This document shows positions 18,020 to 27,104 of a stretch of 64,000 nucleotides of DNA, in pieces. The first letter of the stretch is position 1; every line of letters starts with the position of its first letter. Position numbers and translations under genes: made by a program. The stretch comes from Vampirovibrio chlorellavorus (GTDB taxonomy: Bacteria; Cyanobacteriota; Vampirovibrionia; Vampirovibrionales; Vampirovibrionaceae): assembly GCA_003149345.1 (NCBI GenBank), contig QFWI01000031.1, positions 124,001-188,000 on the forward strand, given 5' to 3'. The notes under the pieces are model-generated. The model was not told the DNA's origin. It did no database searches and saw nothing but the letters and a program-made list of their open reading frames with translations.

Positions 18020-20896
18020 ATGACCGCAGCACAAAACAGCGTGCCTCACTTGCAATGGGTCACCCGGACAATACTGATAGGACTCACTGCCGCCACTGTT
18101 CCCATCGCCTACGGGGCCCCCGGAGACGTGAACTCGATCAATAATGGGCAAGAAATACAGGCAGGCACCTACTTCAATACACCAGGCTCCCGAACCACTT
18201 TTCAAAACAACAACGGCAGTTTACGCCTGAGCAGCGGAAACCTGGTGCGAGGCCTTGAAAGCAACAGCAACGGCGTACCAACCGGCAATGGAGGAAACCT
18301 GTATTTACGCAGTAACGTCGTCCGGCTGGACGGCAACATTGACGTCAGCGCTGTCAGAAACGGCAGTTTATACACTGGCAACGGGGGTAGCGTGGTGGTA
18401 GACTCCAACTTCCTGTTCCAGAACGGGAGTATTTTTGCCAATGGGGCCAACGGGGGACTGGTTCAACTCAATGTCGGCGCATTAACCTTGGGAAGTAACG
18501 CCCGGATCACCGCCCAGGGCTTTGGTGGTAACGGCGGCGCAATCAATATCAACAGTCCCGGTGTGGTGGATCTGCAAGCGGGATCGATCATCGATTCCTC
18601 TGGCAAAGTTGCGGGCACGTTTGACACAAACGTGATCAATATCGAAGGCGGCGCAGTCAACACCCAGGCCATTATTCGCGCCAATGGACTGGCCGGTGCC
18701 GATCTCAAGGGCGATAACGGAGATGCCACGGTGATGGCCAACAATCCGCAACTTGCCAACAACCCGGTACCCTCAGCCCCCACGGCGGGCACCGGAAGGG
18801 GCGATACCAGCATGCCGAACATCCTGTTCAACACCCCGGCCAGTGCTGATTTCAGAGGCGGAACCGTTCGGCTGGTAGCAAGCGGCCAAAGCCTATCCGC
18901 CGCCAGTGATATTAATGCCAGCCCCGTATTTACAGCCACTGAAAAAACCACCCTCAACAACCGCATTAACCAGACGGTGGCCAACAATCAAGGCGATGTC
19001 GCACAACGCGGCAGTATTTTCGCCAATGGCGCGTTTGGTAAAAATGGGGGAACCGTCATCCTTTCTGCGGCTCGTAACGTGATTAACAACGCCACGATTC
19101 AAGCCAACGGGGGCAACTCTGTGGACGGCGTGTTCAACGCCAACGGTAGTGGCGGCAATGGCGGAAACGGCGGAACAATCGCTTTGGCAGCCTTGAATAA
19201 CATTACCAATAGCGGCACGCTCCAGGCCAACGGCGGCAACGGGGCCATCGCCGCAACCGTCAATGTCAGTACAGGCAGTGGAACGAATGCCAACGCCACA
19301 GTCAACGGAATAGCCGGGGCAGGCGGCACCGGTGGACTCATTGCCTTCAGTAGCAACACTGGCAGCCATACCGGGACGATTCAGGCCAATGGTGGGATTG
19401 GTGGTGGTGGCGGACACGCCAACAGTTTCGATATTGAATCATCAGCCGGGGGAGCGCCAACAGCCAACGCAACCTCAAACGGGGGAGCCGGTGGACAAGG
19501 CGGTCGGGGAGGATTGGTTGTATTCAGCGGTAATGCCAATCCAACTGGCAATGGATCAATCAGTGCCAACGGTGGACAAGGCGGACGAGGGGGCAACGCC
19601 TGGGCTGACACAAAAGCCATCAGCACAACGGGTAACCCAGTCGCAAATTCCACCGCCAATGCCGGAGCAGGTGGTAACGGTGGCGCAGCTGGGGCTCTCC
19701 TGGCCGTGAACCCCAATGGATTTACCAACCTGTCCACGCGGGCCGGTGGACTGGGCAACAGTGGCAGCGCCTCCTTCAGAGAGACAACGGTATTGAATAA
19801 CGTCAGCACCGTACAAACCGGATCAACCCCGGCCACCCAGGGAAGTGCCACAACGGGCAATAACGTCAACCTGTTTGCCACCCGGCGCAATGAATACGTC
19901 CAGCATGCTGAAAATGGATTGCTGCTGACTCAGAGCAACGGGACAGGAACCCTCTTCACCAACCTTTCCGATCGGCTCAATGACAGTGCCATTCGCACCG
20001 TCAACAACCCGGGCGGCAGCAGTGGTGGAAATGGAGCCGCGCTGGCCAATGCGGAAGGCGTCAGCAACTTTGTAGTTGCCAGCCAGGCCAACGGACTGGC
20101 GCTGAATAACAACCTGGCAAACTCAAACACCAATCCGCTGTTTTTCACCCTGAATACACACACTATCCTGAACAATGGCAACATCCAGAACAACATGCTC
20201 TGGACACCCGGTGTTCACCTGGTTGGCGAAGGCTTTCATGATCTGACTTTCTCGCTGGGAGGAGGTCATATCAGCTGGCTGGCCAATGGTAGCATCACCA
20301 ACAATCAAATCACCATGACCCGTGGGTTATTTAGCGGAGGAAGCATTCATCTGGCCGCCACCCAGGACATCACCAACAATAATGACTTCATTACTATCGG
20401 CCCCAACAAAGCGCTATTGTCGGCGTTCAACACCAGTGGCCCGAAGTATGACTTCTCACACTCTGGAAGTTCCATTTTCAAAGCGGGTCGGGATATCGTG
20501 AACGCTAACACCGGAAAAATCCAGAGCAACGAAATCTTTTTTGATATTCACCCGCCACTGCGGCAAAACCCTCCGATTGCTTGGCCTAGATTCCTGAATG
20601 GCGCCCAAATCGGGGCGAAAATTTACCTACTGGCCAATCGAAATCTGACCAATAATGGACGAATCCAGTCCGACTCGTTAACTTACCGCAATGGTCAGGA
20701 GGGGGCTCAAAATCCATCACTGGCCACGGGCGGTATCATCATTGGCCGCCACAACACAGGAACCTTTACCAATAATGGACTAATCACAGCCAACGGAAAT
20801 GCCTTTTTCAGTCCAAATGAAGCGGATGGCCCACGTTTCACCAACAACACCTTCCCAGCCACAACCAGTTTCAACGGCATCATTAATATCCCGTAA
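18020..20896 (+). CDS. Large secreted beta-helix-like exoprotein (TpsA candidate)
   Basis: 958 residues, with a signal peptide (TILIGLTAATVPIAYGA, cut near residue 33). The rest is Asn/Gly/Ala/Thr-rich, lacks Cys, and is made of short repeating strands such as NNGNIQNN, GSIFANG and TIQANGG, typical of a right-handed beta-helix. Residues about 405-570 hold three longer units, each with ANGGxGxxG, a variable stretch, then AGxGGxGGL and FSxN. Divergent pairing with a TpsB gene makes it the likely cargo, an adhesin or contact factor on the cell surface. The usual N-terminal TPS motifs NPNL and NPNGI are not visible; the only NPNG lies near residue 562. AAAGGA stands before the ATG. A terminator follows. 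Confidence 0.8.
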   Translation: MTAAQNSVPHLQWVTRTILIGLTAATVPIAYGAPGDVNSINNGQEIQAGTYFNTPGSRTTFQNNNGSLRLSSGNLVRGLESNSNGVPTGNGGNLYLRSNVVRLDGNIDVSAVRNGSLYTGNGGSVVVDSNFLFQNGSIFANGANGGLVQLNVGALTLGSNARITAQGFGGNGGAININSPGVVDLQAGSIIDSSGKVAGTFDTNVINIEGGAVNTQAIIRANGLAGADLKGDNGDATVMANNPQLANNPVPSAPTAGTGRGDTSMPNILFNTPASADFRGGTVRLVASGQSLSAASDINASPVFTATEKTTLNNRINQTVANNQGDVAQRGSIFANGAFGKNGGTVILSAARNVINNATIQANGGNSVDGVFNANGSGGNGGNGGTIALAALNNITNSGTLQANGGNGAIAATVNVSTGSGTNANATVNGIAGAGGTGGLIAFSSNTGSHTGTIQANGGIGGGGGHANSFDIESSAGGAPTANATSNGGAGGQGGRGGLVVFSGNANPTGNGSISANGGQGGRGGNAWADTKAISTTGNPVANSTANAGAGGNGGAAGALLAVNPNGFTNLSTRAGGLGNSGSASFRETTVLNNVSTVQTGSTPATQGSATTGNNVNLFATRRNEYVQHAENGLLLTQSNGTGTLFTNLSDRLNDSAIRTVNNPGGSSGGNGAALANAEGVSNFVVASQANGLALNNNLANSNTNPLFFTLNTHTILNNGNIQNNMLWTPGVHLVGEGFHDLTFSLGGGHISWLANGSITNNQITMTRGLFSGGSIHLAATQDITNNNDFITIGPNKALLSAFNTSGPKYDFSHSGSSIFKAGRDIVNANTGKIQSNEIFFDIHPPLRQNPPIAWPRFLNGAQIGAKIYLLANRNLTNNGRIQSDSLTYRNGQEGAQNPSLATGGIIIGRHNTGTFTNNGLITANGNAFFSPNEADGPRFTNNTFPATTSFNGIINIP

Positions 20897-20918
20897 TAAA
20901 AAACAAGCCCAATGTTCG

Positions 20919-20948
20919 AAAGAGCCGCCCTCTCGGGGGTGGCTCTTT
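20919..20948 (+). terminator. Intrinsic terminator after the exoprotein gene
   Basis: A stem of AAAGAGCC with GGCTCTTT plus inner G/C pairs, 22 bp after the stop codon. The T tract is short. Confidence 0.75.
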
Positions 20949-21147
20949 ACGATTGGGATAAACCTCCCATCCCCACACATTGTTCACAGAGACTATCCGC
21001 AAGCATTTGCGGTGTACTCCCGAAAATCAGTTCAAACAGAAGAAAATCATGAAGAGAGGCGACGATAGAAAATCACATTCACAAAAACAAAAAAACAACT
21101 CCTGGAAAGTAATCACAAAGCCTGAAAATGACAAAATAGAAACTGCC

Positions 21148-21327
21148 CTAGACCGCAGTGAGGGTGTCAGGCTCCAGAATCTCAATATACCCACACTGCA
21201 AACACTCTCGCTCCGTTAAATGCCTGGAACTAGCCAAGGCCATGGTCAAGGTGTTGATTTGCCTCAGCTCAACAGCCTTGGCAACCACATAAGCACTATG
21301 ACAGCAGGAACAATTCGAATTTGGCAT
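21148..21327 (-). CDS. 59-residue putative zinc-ribbon protein
   Basis: Starts MPNSNCSCCHSAYVV and later has ERECLQCGYIEIL, giving Cys6, Cys8, Cys9 and a Cys42-x2-Cys45 pair. This spacing suggests two metal-binding knuckles, as in small zinc-ribbon proteins. I recognise no named family. The ribosome-binding site is weak. Third-position pattern and the ordered Cys pairs make a real gene more likely than chance, but it stands alone in a gene-poor stretch. Confidence 0.5.
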   Translation of the reverse strand: MPNSNCSCCHSAYVVAKAVELRQINTLTMALASSRHLTERECLQCGYIEILEPDTLTAV

Positions 21328-21663
21328 AACGACCCACTTTCATGGAACAGACCACAACACCAAGCATAATATTGGCTAAAAACAATCCAACTGATATTAC
21401 CCAACAGAGCAATGTTTGCCCCCAAAAGGCTCAAAAAGCCCCACCACTCAAAAAAGACCGTCCAAACAATCTGTGCTCACAAACATAAAGTAAAACATCA
21501 GGCGAGTAAGCCGTCACAACAGGCGTCTAGAACTGCGTGCCGCTCAAACAAATCCTAGAACTTCCTTGGGCAAGGCTAACCATAGATTATTCCAACAAAA
21601 CTGGCACAGCACAGAATACAGATGTGCTTGAACGGTTGATGAACACAAAGCGGACAGAAGCTC
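21328..21663. other. Intergenic region, no gene seen
   Basis: 336 bp upstream of the 59-residue gene. I see no credible frame on either strand and no strong hairpin. Confidence 0.45.
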
Positions 21664-22074
21664 CTACGGCGTTTCCACAGGGGGCGGTGGACTGGATAAA
21701 ACATCAGCCTCATTCGCCTGATTATCCCAAGAGGCGCTGTAAGTGGGTTCTTCAGGCATGGAAATCAGCCCACCCGCATCCTCCCCTGCAGTGGAGGATG
21801 GCTCCTCAGGCATGGTCATCACACTCTCAGGCCAAGGACTGGCCGCTCCCTCAGAAGGTTTATCCAGCTTGACTTTCATCTTCTTCTCAATAAACTTTTT
21901 CATGCCCGCGCTCGCCCCGGGAACAATCACATCTTTTACCAGGGGTTTCAGAAGCTCAGCCCAGCTGGTATCCGCGTAAGCAGCGCCGGGAATGGCTATA
22001 CAGAGCTGAGAAAAGGTAAAAACAAGACAAATTACTGCTAAAAACCGATTACGGCACAACCAAAACAAAGACAT
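21664..22074 (-). CDS. Small exported protein with MPEEP repeats
   Basis: 136 residues. A signal peptide spans about residues 1-35 (FLAVICLVFTFSQLCIAIPGAAYA, with AYA at the cut site). A helical part follows (WAELLKPLVKDVIVPGAS, then KKFIEKKMKVKLDKP), and then an acidic, Pro-rich tail in which S/TMPEEP occurs twice. The start codon is followed by MSLFWLCRNRF. The tail resembles a flexible or cell-wall-proximal spacer. I recognise no family. A candidate promoter lies 118-146 bp upstream. Confidence 0.6.
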   Translation of the reverse strand: MSLFWLCRNRFLAVICLVFTFSQLCIAIPGAAYADTSWAELLKPLVKDVIVPGASAGMKKFIEKKMKVKLDKPSEGAASPWPESVMTMPEEPSSTAGEDAGGLISMPEEPTYSASWDNQANEADVLSSPPPPVETP

Positions 22075-22679
22075 ATATTCACTTCCTATGCTTGGATCAC
22101 ATGACGTACAGAAGCAATGAAACGAAGCGCTTCACACCTTAAACACTCAAGAACTACTCAGAAATCAGATATCAGAATAGATTGTCTCCTTATAGTATAA
22201 ATTTTAATTTTTTTTGACAAGTCTATTTAGAAGCTCTGCTGTTGTTTCATGAACCTCTGATGACTCGATGAACCAGAACAATAAGGCAAAGAAATAGATT
22301 TATACTCAAGAAGATTAAGAATCAAAAAAGAAAAGAACATCCATTGCGCTGAGGATATTAAAACTCATCTGTCCCATATTTACCCTGACTCAGCCATAAA
22401 TTCTGACGAACCAACAGACTCTTTGTATTATTTATCATCCAAAGTCAAAGAAGTGCAACTAACAGTAGACATCTGTCTAGACTTGCCTAAACAAGCAGAG
22501 AATACCGGGAAATTAAATTTTCAAATAACCTGAAACCTATCCATAAGGGCAGGTTTTTCAGCCCGCTGTATTGCAAGGAATCAAAATAAAGCAGCCACTC
22601 CCACCAAGGGCCTGCTGCTGCAAGCAACCCAACAGTTGCTCAAATCGTTTTGGATGAATGCTGTTAAGGAGTTTTGGCA
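22075..22679. other. AT-rich intergenic region upstream of the polysaccharide locus
   Basis: 605 bp between two divergent genes. It is markedly AT-rich, has no convincing coding frame, and holds a minus-strand promoter candidate at 22192-22220. A T-rich TTGACA box at 22214 has the same flanks (T8-GACA then AGTCTA) as the box at 17821 before the exoprotein gene. Confidence 0.5.
22192..22220 (-). promoter_or_regulatory. Candidate sigma-70-type promoter
   Basis: Read leftward: -35 TTGTCA (22215-22220), a 17-bp A/T-rich spacer, and -10 TACTAT (22192-22197). It would drive the exported MPEEP protein gene. Confidence 0.35.
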
Positions 22680-23420
22680 ATGTCCACCGAGACTTTAAGA
22701 GTGCCCTATAAAAGTATCCAGGAAGAGACACGAAGACTAAACAGTTCAGACTTTGGCGGAACTTTCGAGGATCCATTCTTTATCGCTGTGAATTACAACG
22801 TTTTCAATTTAAAGCCCTATCAGTGGTGCGTCAAACGGGGTATAGATTATCTCGGAAGTGCGTTGGGGCTGTTGATCCTTCTTCCCCTGTTACTATTGGT
22901 CGGACTGATTATTCGCATGGAATCAAAGGGCCCCGTAATCTACAAACAAAAGCGGATTGGCCTGAATGGAAAAGAATTTGAAATTTACAAATTCAGAAGC
23001 ATGCATACGAACGCCGAAAAGCTACTATCTCAGCTTTTGGATAAAAACGAAATCAGCAGTGGCATGTTCAAAATGCAAAACGATCCCAGAGTAACCAAAG
23101 TTGGAAAATGGTTACGCAAGTTCAGCATTGATGAACTCCCACAGCTGCTTAACGTATTAAAAGGGGACATGAGCCTGGTCGGGCCAAGACCTCCTATTCA
23201 AACAGAACTTCAGGATTATAAACACTGGCATTACTTTCGATTCGCCACACTCCCTGGCCTTACAGGATTATGGCAGGTCAGCGGACGTTCAAGCATAAAG
23301 GTATTTGATCAGGTGGTAGACCTGGATTGTCAGTACATCCGTAAGTGGAGTCTGTGGCTTGATTTTAAACTTCTATTAAAAACAGTGCCTGTTGTCCTCT
23401 TTGCAAAGGATACGGCCTGA
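22680..23420 (+). CDS. Bacterial sugar transferase (polyprenyl-phosphate hexose-1-phosphate transferase)
   Basis: 246 residues from ATG 22680, which has AAGGAG eight bases upstream; a TTG two codons earlier is less likely. One membrane helix covers about residues 55-80 ([16 protein letters not shown]). The catalytic domain shows the family signatures [51 protein letters not shown] and [13 protein letters not shown]. Enzymes of this WbaP/WcaJ-type family attach the first sugar phosphate to undecaprenyl phosphate at the inner membrane and so start repeat-unit assembly. It is the only rightward gene of the polysaccharide locus and converges on the next gene with 3 bp between stops. Confidence 0.95.
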   Translation: MSTETLRVPYKSIQEETRRLNSSDFGGTFEDPFFIAVNYNVFNLKPYQWCVKRGIDYLGSALGLLILLPLLLLVGLIIRMESKGPVIYKQKRIGLNGKEFEIYKFRSMHTNAEKLLSQLLDKNEISSGMFKMQNDPRVTKVGKWLRKFSIDELPQLLNVLKGDMSLVGPRPPIQTELQDYKHWHYFRFATLPGLTGLWQVSGRSSIKVFDQVVDLDCQYIRKWSLWLDFKLLLKTVPVVLFAKDTA

Positions 23421-23423
23421 CTG

Positions 23424-24680
23424 TTATACCCGCACACAGCCAGCTAGAGCGTAAAACATCCAAGCCTGTCCCCAGCGTATGTATGGAATTTTATTCCAGC
23501 CACGAGACGACTTTTGATAGTAAAAATAGCCTTTCACGTCTTGAAACTGCACCAGAAGATCGATCAGACTTTTCTCAATAAGCAGTCTTCGAGAGGCATT
23601 ACCTTGATACCCTCTTTGACGAAGTAGGCGCAGGATAATGATAGACTCAGCCAAAACATGAACATCAACAGGATACAACTGATCGTTATAATATTTGGGT
23701 AAACCGGCTTCGTCAAACATGTTATCCAGATAATACTCAATCACCTGATCAAGCACCCCTGCGTAGTCATCCAGCTTTAAGCAATCCTGTATGGTTTGCA
23801 GGCTTTCAATATTAAAGCCGGTATGAAAATTATCCACCCAGCGATGAAAAGAAAGAGTACCGTATGGCCACGAACCATCTGGGTTAATATCGGCGATCGA
23901 GAACCGAACCGCTTTCAGTATCTTTTGGCGGATGGGCCGCTGTCTGCTTTCAGGGAGAAAACACAAGGTTTCCGCCAGATAAGATGCGGCCAGCAAGTTG
24001 GCGTTATGCACCTCCGCATCCTTGGCAGGAATGTAGCGAAAGCAAAGTAAAAGCTCATCTTCATGGCAAATCATTTCGCTCAGTATAAAGTCAGTCACTC
24101 CCAACGCCAGCTCCAGGGCTTGCGGGTCGTTAAAGCACCGATAATAAGCAATCAAGGCACGTCCAACAAAAACCGAGGTTACCAAATTCGGGGTTCCTTC
24201 CGGGACGAAAAAAGCCCGAGCCTGCCAATCAAAATTATACCCCCAGGCATTACCGATGGTGCGTGTCAAAACATTGTGTCGTAAGCGTTGAAAAAGAATA
24301 TAAGCCTCGTTACTGTATGTTTCCTCGCCATAGGCTTCAAACAATTGAATCAACCCCATTAAGAATAGAGCTCCGCCCTTGGGATTAAACCCTTTGGAAA
24401 CACCCAATAACGGGCGAACGTTGACAGGTGATTTCTTGCAAAACTGGATCCAGGCAAGCCGAAAATAGCGACTTCTATAAAACACCGTTGACTTCAACAG
24501 TTGACTATTCAAGCCATCAAATAAATCATAACCTTCATAGTTAAACGCCTGGGCATATTTCAAAACTGATTTTATCCGAGACAAAAGATTAAACCTTGAA
24601 AACGGAGAATCAGCACCATCAAACGAGGCCACTGGCCCTATTGACGCTTCAGTTTGCTCATTCAAATTCAGTGAACTCAC
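23424..24680 (-). CDS. (alpha/alpha)6-barrel-like polysaccharide-locus protein
   Basis: 418 residues with repeated helical hairpins and motifs such as NPKGGALFLMGL, GNAWGYNFDWQARAFFVPEG, NANLLAASYLAETL and DGSWPYG. Proteins of this type occur in many exopolysaccharide clusters, where they are often wrongly named delta-aminolevulinic acid dehydratase. The fold resembles six-hairpin glycosidases, lyases and epimerases. A role in modifying or trimming the polymer is inference. It is the last gene of the leftward operon; its start overlaps the preceding glycosyltransferase by 23 bp. No signal peptide, so cytoplasmic action is expected. Confidence 0.7.
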   Translation of the reverse strand: MSSLNLNEQTEASIGPVASFDGADSPFSRFNLLSRIKSVLKYAQAFNYEGYDLFDGLNSQLLKSTVFYRSRYFRLAWIQFCKKSPVNVRPLLGVSKGFNPKGGALFLMGLIQLFEAYGEETYSNEAYILFQRLRHNVLTRTIGNAWGYNFDWQARAFFVPEGTPNLVTSVFVGRALIAYYRCFNDPQALELALGVTDFILSEMICHEDELLLCFRYIPAKDAEVHNANLLAASYLAETLCFLPESRQRPIRQKILKAVRFSIADINPDGSWPYGTLSFHRWVDNFHTGFNIESLQTIQDCLKLDDYAGVLDQVIEYYLDNMFDEAGLPKYYNDQLYPVDVHVLAESIIILRLLRQRGYQGNASRRLLIEKSLIDLLVQFQDVKGYFYYQKSSRGWNKIPYIRWGQAWMFYALAGCVRV

Positions 24681-25746
24681 GATATAAAGCCTCTAATTGA
24701 TGAATAATTATGGGAAGATCAAAGCGGGATTTAGCAAGCTCGTAACCGGACTGTCCCATCCGTTTCCGCATAGCAGCCGAAGTACTCAAACGCTCGATGT
24801 ATTCGCCCAAAACCTTGCATTGACCCGGCTGAATCAGAAAGCCGTTTACGCCCTCCTCAACAGCCTCGGAGATACCTCCAACACAGGTGGATAAAACAGG
24901 CAAGCCATAAGAAAGCGCTTCCAGAACTGAAATGGGTAGTCCCTCATTATAAGAAGGCAGCAATAAAACATCGGCTTGCCGAAAGACCCTGTCCTTGGTA
25001 TCACCGTCAATCCAGCCGTTCAGTTTCACCTGGGCTTGTAACTGGTTCTTTTGGATCAATGCCTCAACAAGCGTCAGATCACCATCCCCGTATAAGTGAA
25101 TCTCAAAATTTCGGGATTGAATATATCGCAATGACTCTAGTATGTCATAGACGCCTTTTCGCTTGCCAATACGCCCCATAAAAAGAAACTTGACCGGAGA
25201 TTGAGCGTCTAAAGATCGATCATCGGCATCAACCGTTCGGACAATGGTCGGATTATAAACCACCCGAATATCAGAGGTCGGAGCAATCAGCCTTAAATCT
25301 TTTTGCCACTGATAAGATAAAGCCAGTAAACAATCGCATTTTTTCAATACGGCTTGAATCCAAGCTTTCAAGAGCCAGGAACCGTTCTGGTAAAAAAGGA
25401 TAAACTCCGCTCCATGAACATGTAAAATAATCTTTTTTCCAAATAGCGCAGACAAAAGAACCACAATCGACTTACGGAAAAAACTAAAATAGGAAGCCGT
25501 ATGAATATGAACCAGCTTGATAGAGGGCTGAGTCAGCAGCACTTTAAAAAATCGAATCAGAAAAAGCCCGTAAAATATAATTTTCTGCCTACCCTTCCCA
25601 TCCTTATAGGAGGCCATATACAAGACCTTCTGAAACAATCCCCCAGTATCATACATGCGAATCACGGAGGAGATACCGCCGCGTGAGTCAGGATGAGTAC
25701 CAATCATCAACACTTTAGGATTTGCAATACAGACGCTCTCAGACAT
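24658..25746 (-). CDS. GT4 family glycosyltransferase
   Basis: 362 residues, GT-B fold. The N-terminal domain has the loop GTHPDSRGGISSVIRMY; the C-terminal domain has FLFMGRIGKRKGVYDILES for nucleotide-sugar binding and the catalytic EX7E region in YNEGLPISVLEALSYGLPV. It would transfer a sugar to the growing lipid-linked repeat unit on the cytoplasmic face. Donor and acceptor are not predictable. It sits in the operon 17 bp after the upstream CapK-like gene. Confidence 0.93.
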   Translation of the reverse strand: MSESVCIANPKVLMIGTHPDSRGGISSVIRMYDTGGLFQKVLYMASYKDGKGRQKIIFYGLFLIRFFKVLLTQPSIKLVHIHTASYFSFFRKSIVVLLSALFGKKIILHVHGAEFILFYQNGSWLLKAWIQAVLKKCDCLLALSYQWQKDLRLIAPTSDIRVVYNPTIVRTVDADDRSLDAQSPVKFLFMGRIGKRKGVYDILESLRYIQSRNFEIHLYGDGDLTLVEALIQKNQLQAQVKLNGWIDGDTKDRVFRQADVLLLPSYNEGLPISVLEALSYGLPVLSTCVGGISEAVEEGVNGFLIQPGQCKVLGEYIERLSTSAAMRKRMGQSGYELAKSRFDLPIIIHQLEALYREFTEFE

Positions 25747-25763
25747 GACGCCATACTCTCAAT

Positions 25764-27104
25764 TCAATTCAACGATTCCATTTTGTTAATAATATTGATG
25801 AACTTGCCATTCGGCCCCCGTGGAATGTCGTCCACTTCTATGACATTGACCTTCATAAAGGGTGACGTATGTTTCAGTGTGTTAGAAACCAGCCGCTCAC
25901 GATCCGTCTCGGTAAAACGCCCGTTGGTTAATACTTTCAAAGTCACCTCCCCAATTTTTTCCTGATAAAACTGGGCTTCAATGACATTATCAACCCCGAC
26001 GGGAATGTGGGCGGTAATCGCAATATGGTATCCCTCAGGCGTCAAAAGATAACCGTAGGAACGACCCAGGATACGCTCTACAGTTCTAAAGTGAGAGCCA
26101 CATTGACAAGCAACAGTTGGAAGAAATTCGGATTTTGAGTAAATATAATCAAAGGTTCGATACCGCAACAGAGGCATAACATAATTATAAAGTTGAGTTC
26201 CTACTAACTCGTAGCAATTTGGCTCTGTCGCTGAGAGAAACTCGACAATCGAGTAATCTTCCTGAATATGGTAACAACGACAAATCCTGTTCTCGCCGAT
26301 GGCAACAACCCGCTCGGCCTGACCATACCAGTCATAAATCGGGCTCTGAAAAACGGTTTCAATATAAGCGCGAACATCCGCTTCCAATGATTCTGAAGAG
26401 GTAAAAATAGCGTCGAACTGATAGTCTACCTGGTGGTACTTGAAAAACTTGGCTAACACGTGCCCCATTGAAGGCCCACAGTATAAAACCCTGGGCTGAA
26501 ACTCCAGAATTTTGTCAATATAGTGCAGGCTATTGTCACGAGACAAATGGTAACTCGACATCAGAAGTTCCTGATTCGCCGCATTGTAATGCCAAAAAGG
26601 AGGCTGTATCTGGGAGGCCGGAACAATAATTTCACCCCGAAGTGAGATGCGCCGCTTACCAAAGTCACCACTGTTCTGCCAGTGGCGCCAAACAATGGCA
26701 TGCTCGAAATTGATGGCGTCATAGTCACGGACAAATTTGCCAGGCATCCCAGTGCTTCCACTGGTTGTGCCCATATTGCATAAAAAGTTATGATGCTTTT
26801 TGGAAATCAGTTTATCGTAATTTTCCTGCACCGTCTTTTTATCCAGAAAAGGTAACTTCTTCAGGTCTTCAGACGTTTTAATATCACCCGGTAGAATCCG
26901 CAATGAGCGAAATAAATCCTGATAAAACGGGACATTCTTGTAGCAATGGATCACCATTCTCTGGAGCGCTTGATTCTGGTACAGTCGCAACTGCTCAGGG
27001 GTGTGGAACTGACTATTCTTGAGCATCTGCAAATATTTCTGAAACCGAAATCCCCGGCGATAAAATCGCTTCAACCAGCATTGAACTTTAAAAGATGCTT
27101 TCAT
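25764..27104 (-). CDS. CapK/PaaK-like adenylate-forming protein, copy 2
   Basis: 446 residues related to phenylacetate-CoA ligase and to the CapK-type proteins of capsule loci. The phosphate-binding loop is GTTSGSTGMPGKFVRD; DWYGQAER and the C-terminal GRSYGYLLTPEGYH are further family signatures. It is clearly a paralogue of the next gene upstream, with long shared stretches such as WRHW...GDFGK, LRGEIIVPA and IFTSSESLE. CapK-like proteins are thought to activate an acyl or amino-acyl group for decoration of the polysaccharide; the substrate is unknown. Its ATG directly follows the TAG of the upstream copy. Confidence 0.88.
   Translation of the reverse strand: MKASFKVQCWLKRFYRRGFRFQKYLQMLKNSQFHTPEQLRLYQNQALQRMVIHCYKNVPFYQDLFRSLRILPGDIKTSEDLKKLPFLDKKTVQENYDKLISKKHHNFLCNMGTTSGSTGMPGKFVRDYDAINFEHAIVWRHWQNSGDFGKRRISLRGEIIVPASQIQPPFWHYNAANQELLMSSYHLSRDNSLHYIDKILEFQPRVLYCGPSMGHVLAKFFKYHQVDYQFDAIFTSSESLEADVRAYIETVFQSPIYDWYGQAERVVAIGENRICRCYHIQEDYSIVEFLSATEPNCYELVGTQLYNYVMPLLRYRTFDYIYSKSEFLPTVACQCGSHFRTVERILGRSYGYLLTPEGYHIAITAHIPVGVDNVIEAQFYQEKIGEVTLKVLTNGRFTETDRERLVSNTLKHTSPFMKVNVIEVDDIPRGPNGKFINIINKMESLN

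Noticed and set aside
20980..21219. 79-codon plus-strand frame after the exoprotein terminator
   Set aside because: Lys/Gln-rich translation without structure, no start signal, and overlap with the Cys-rich minus-strand gene.
21537..21872. 111-codon plus-strand frame
   Set aside because: It overlaps the minus-strand protein that has a clear signal peptide and repeated MPEEP motif; its own translation looks random.
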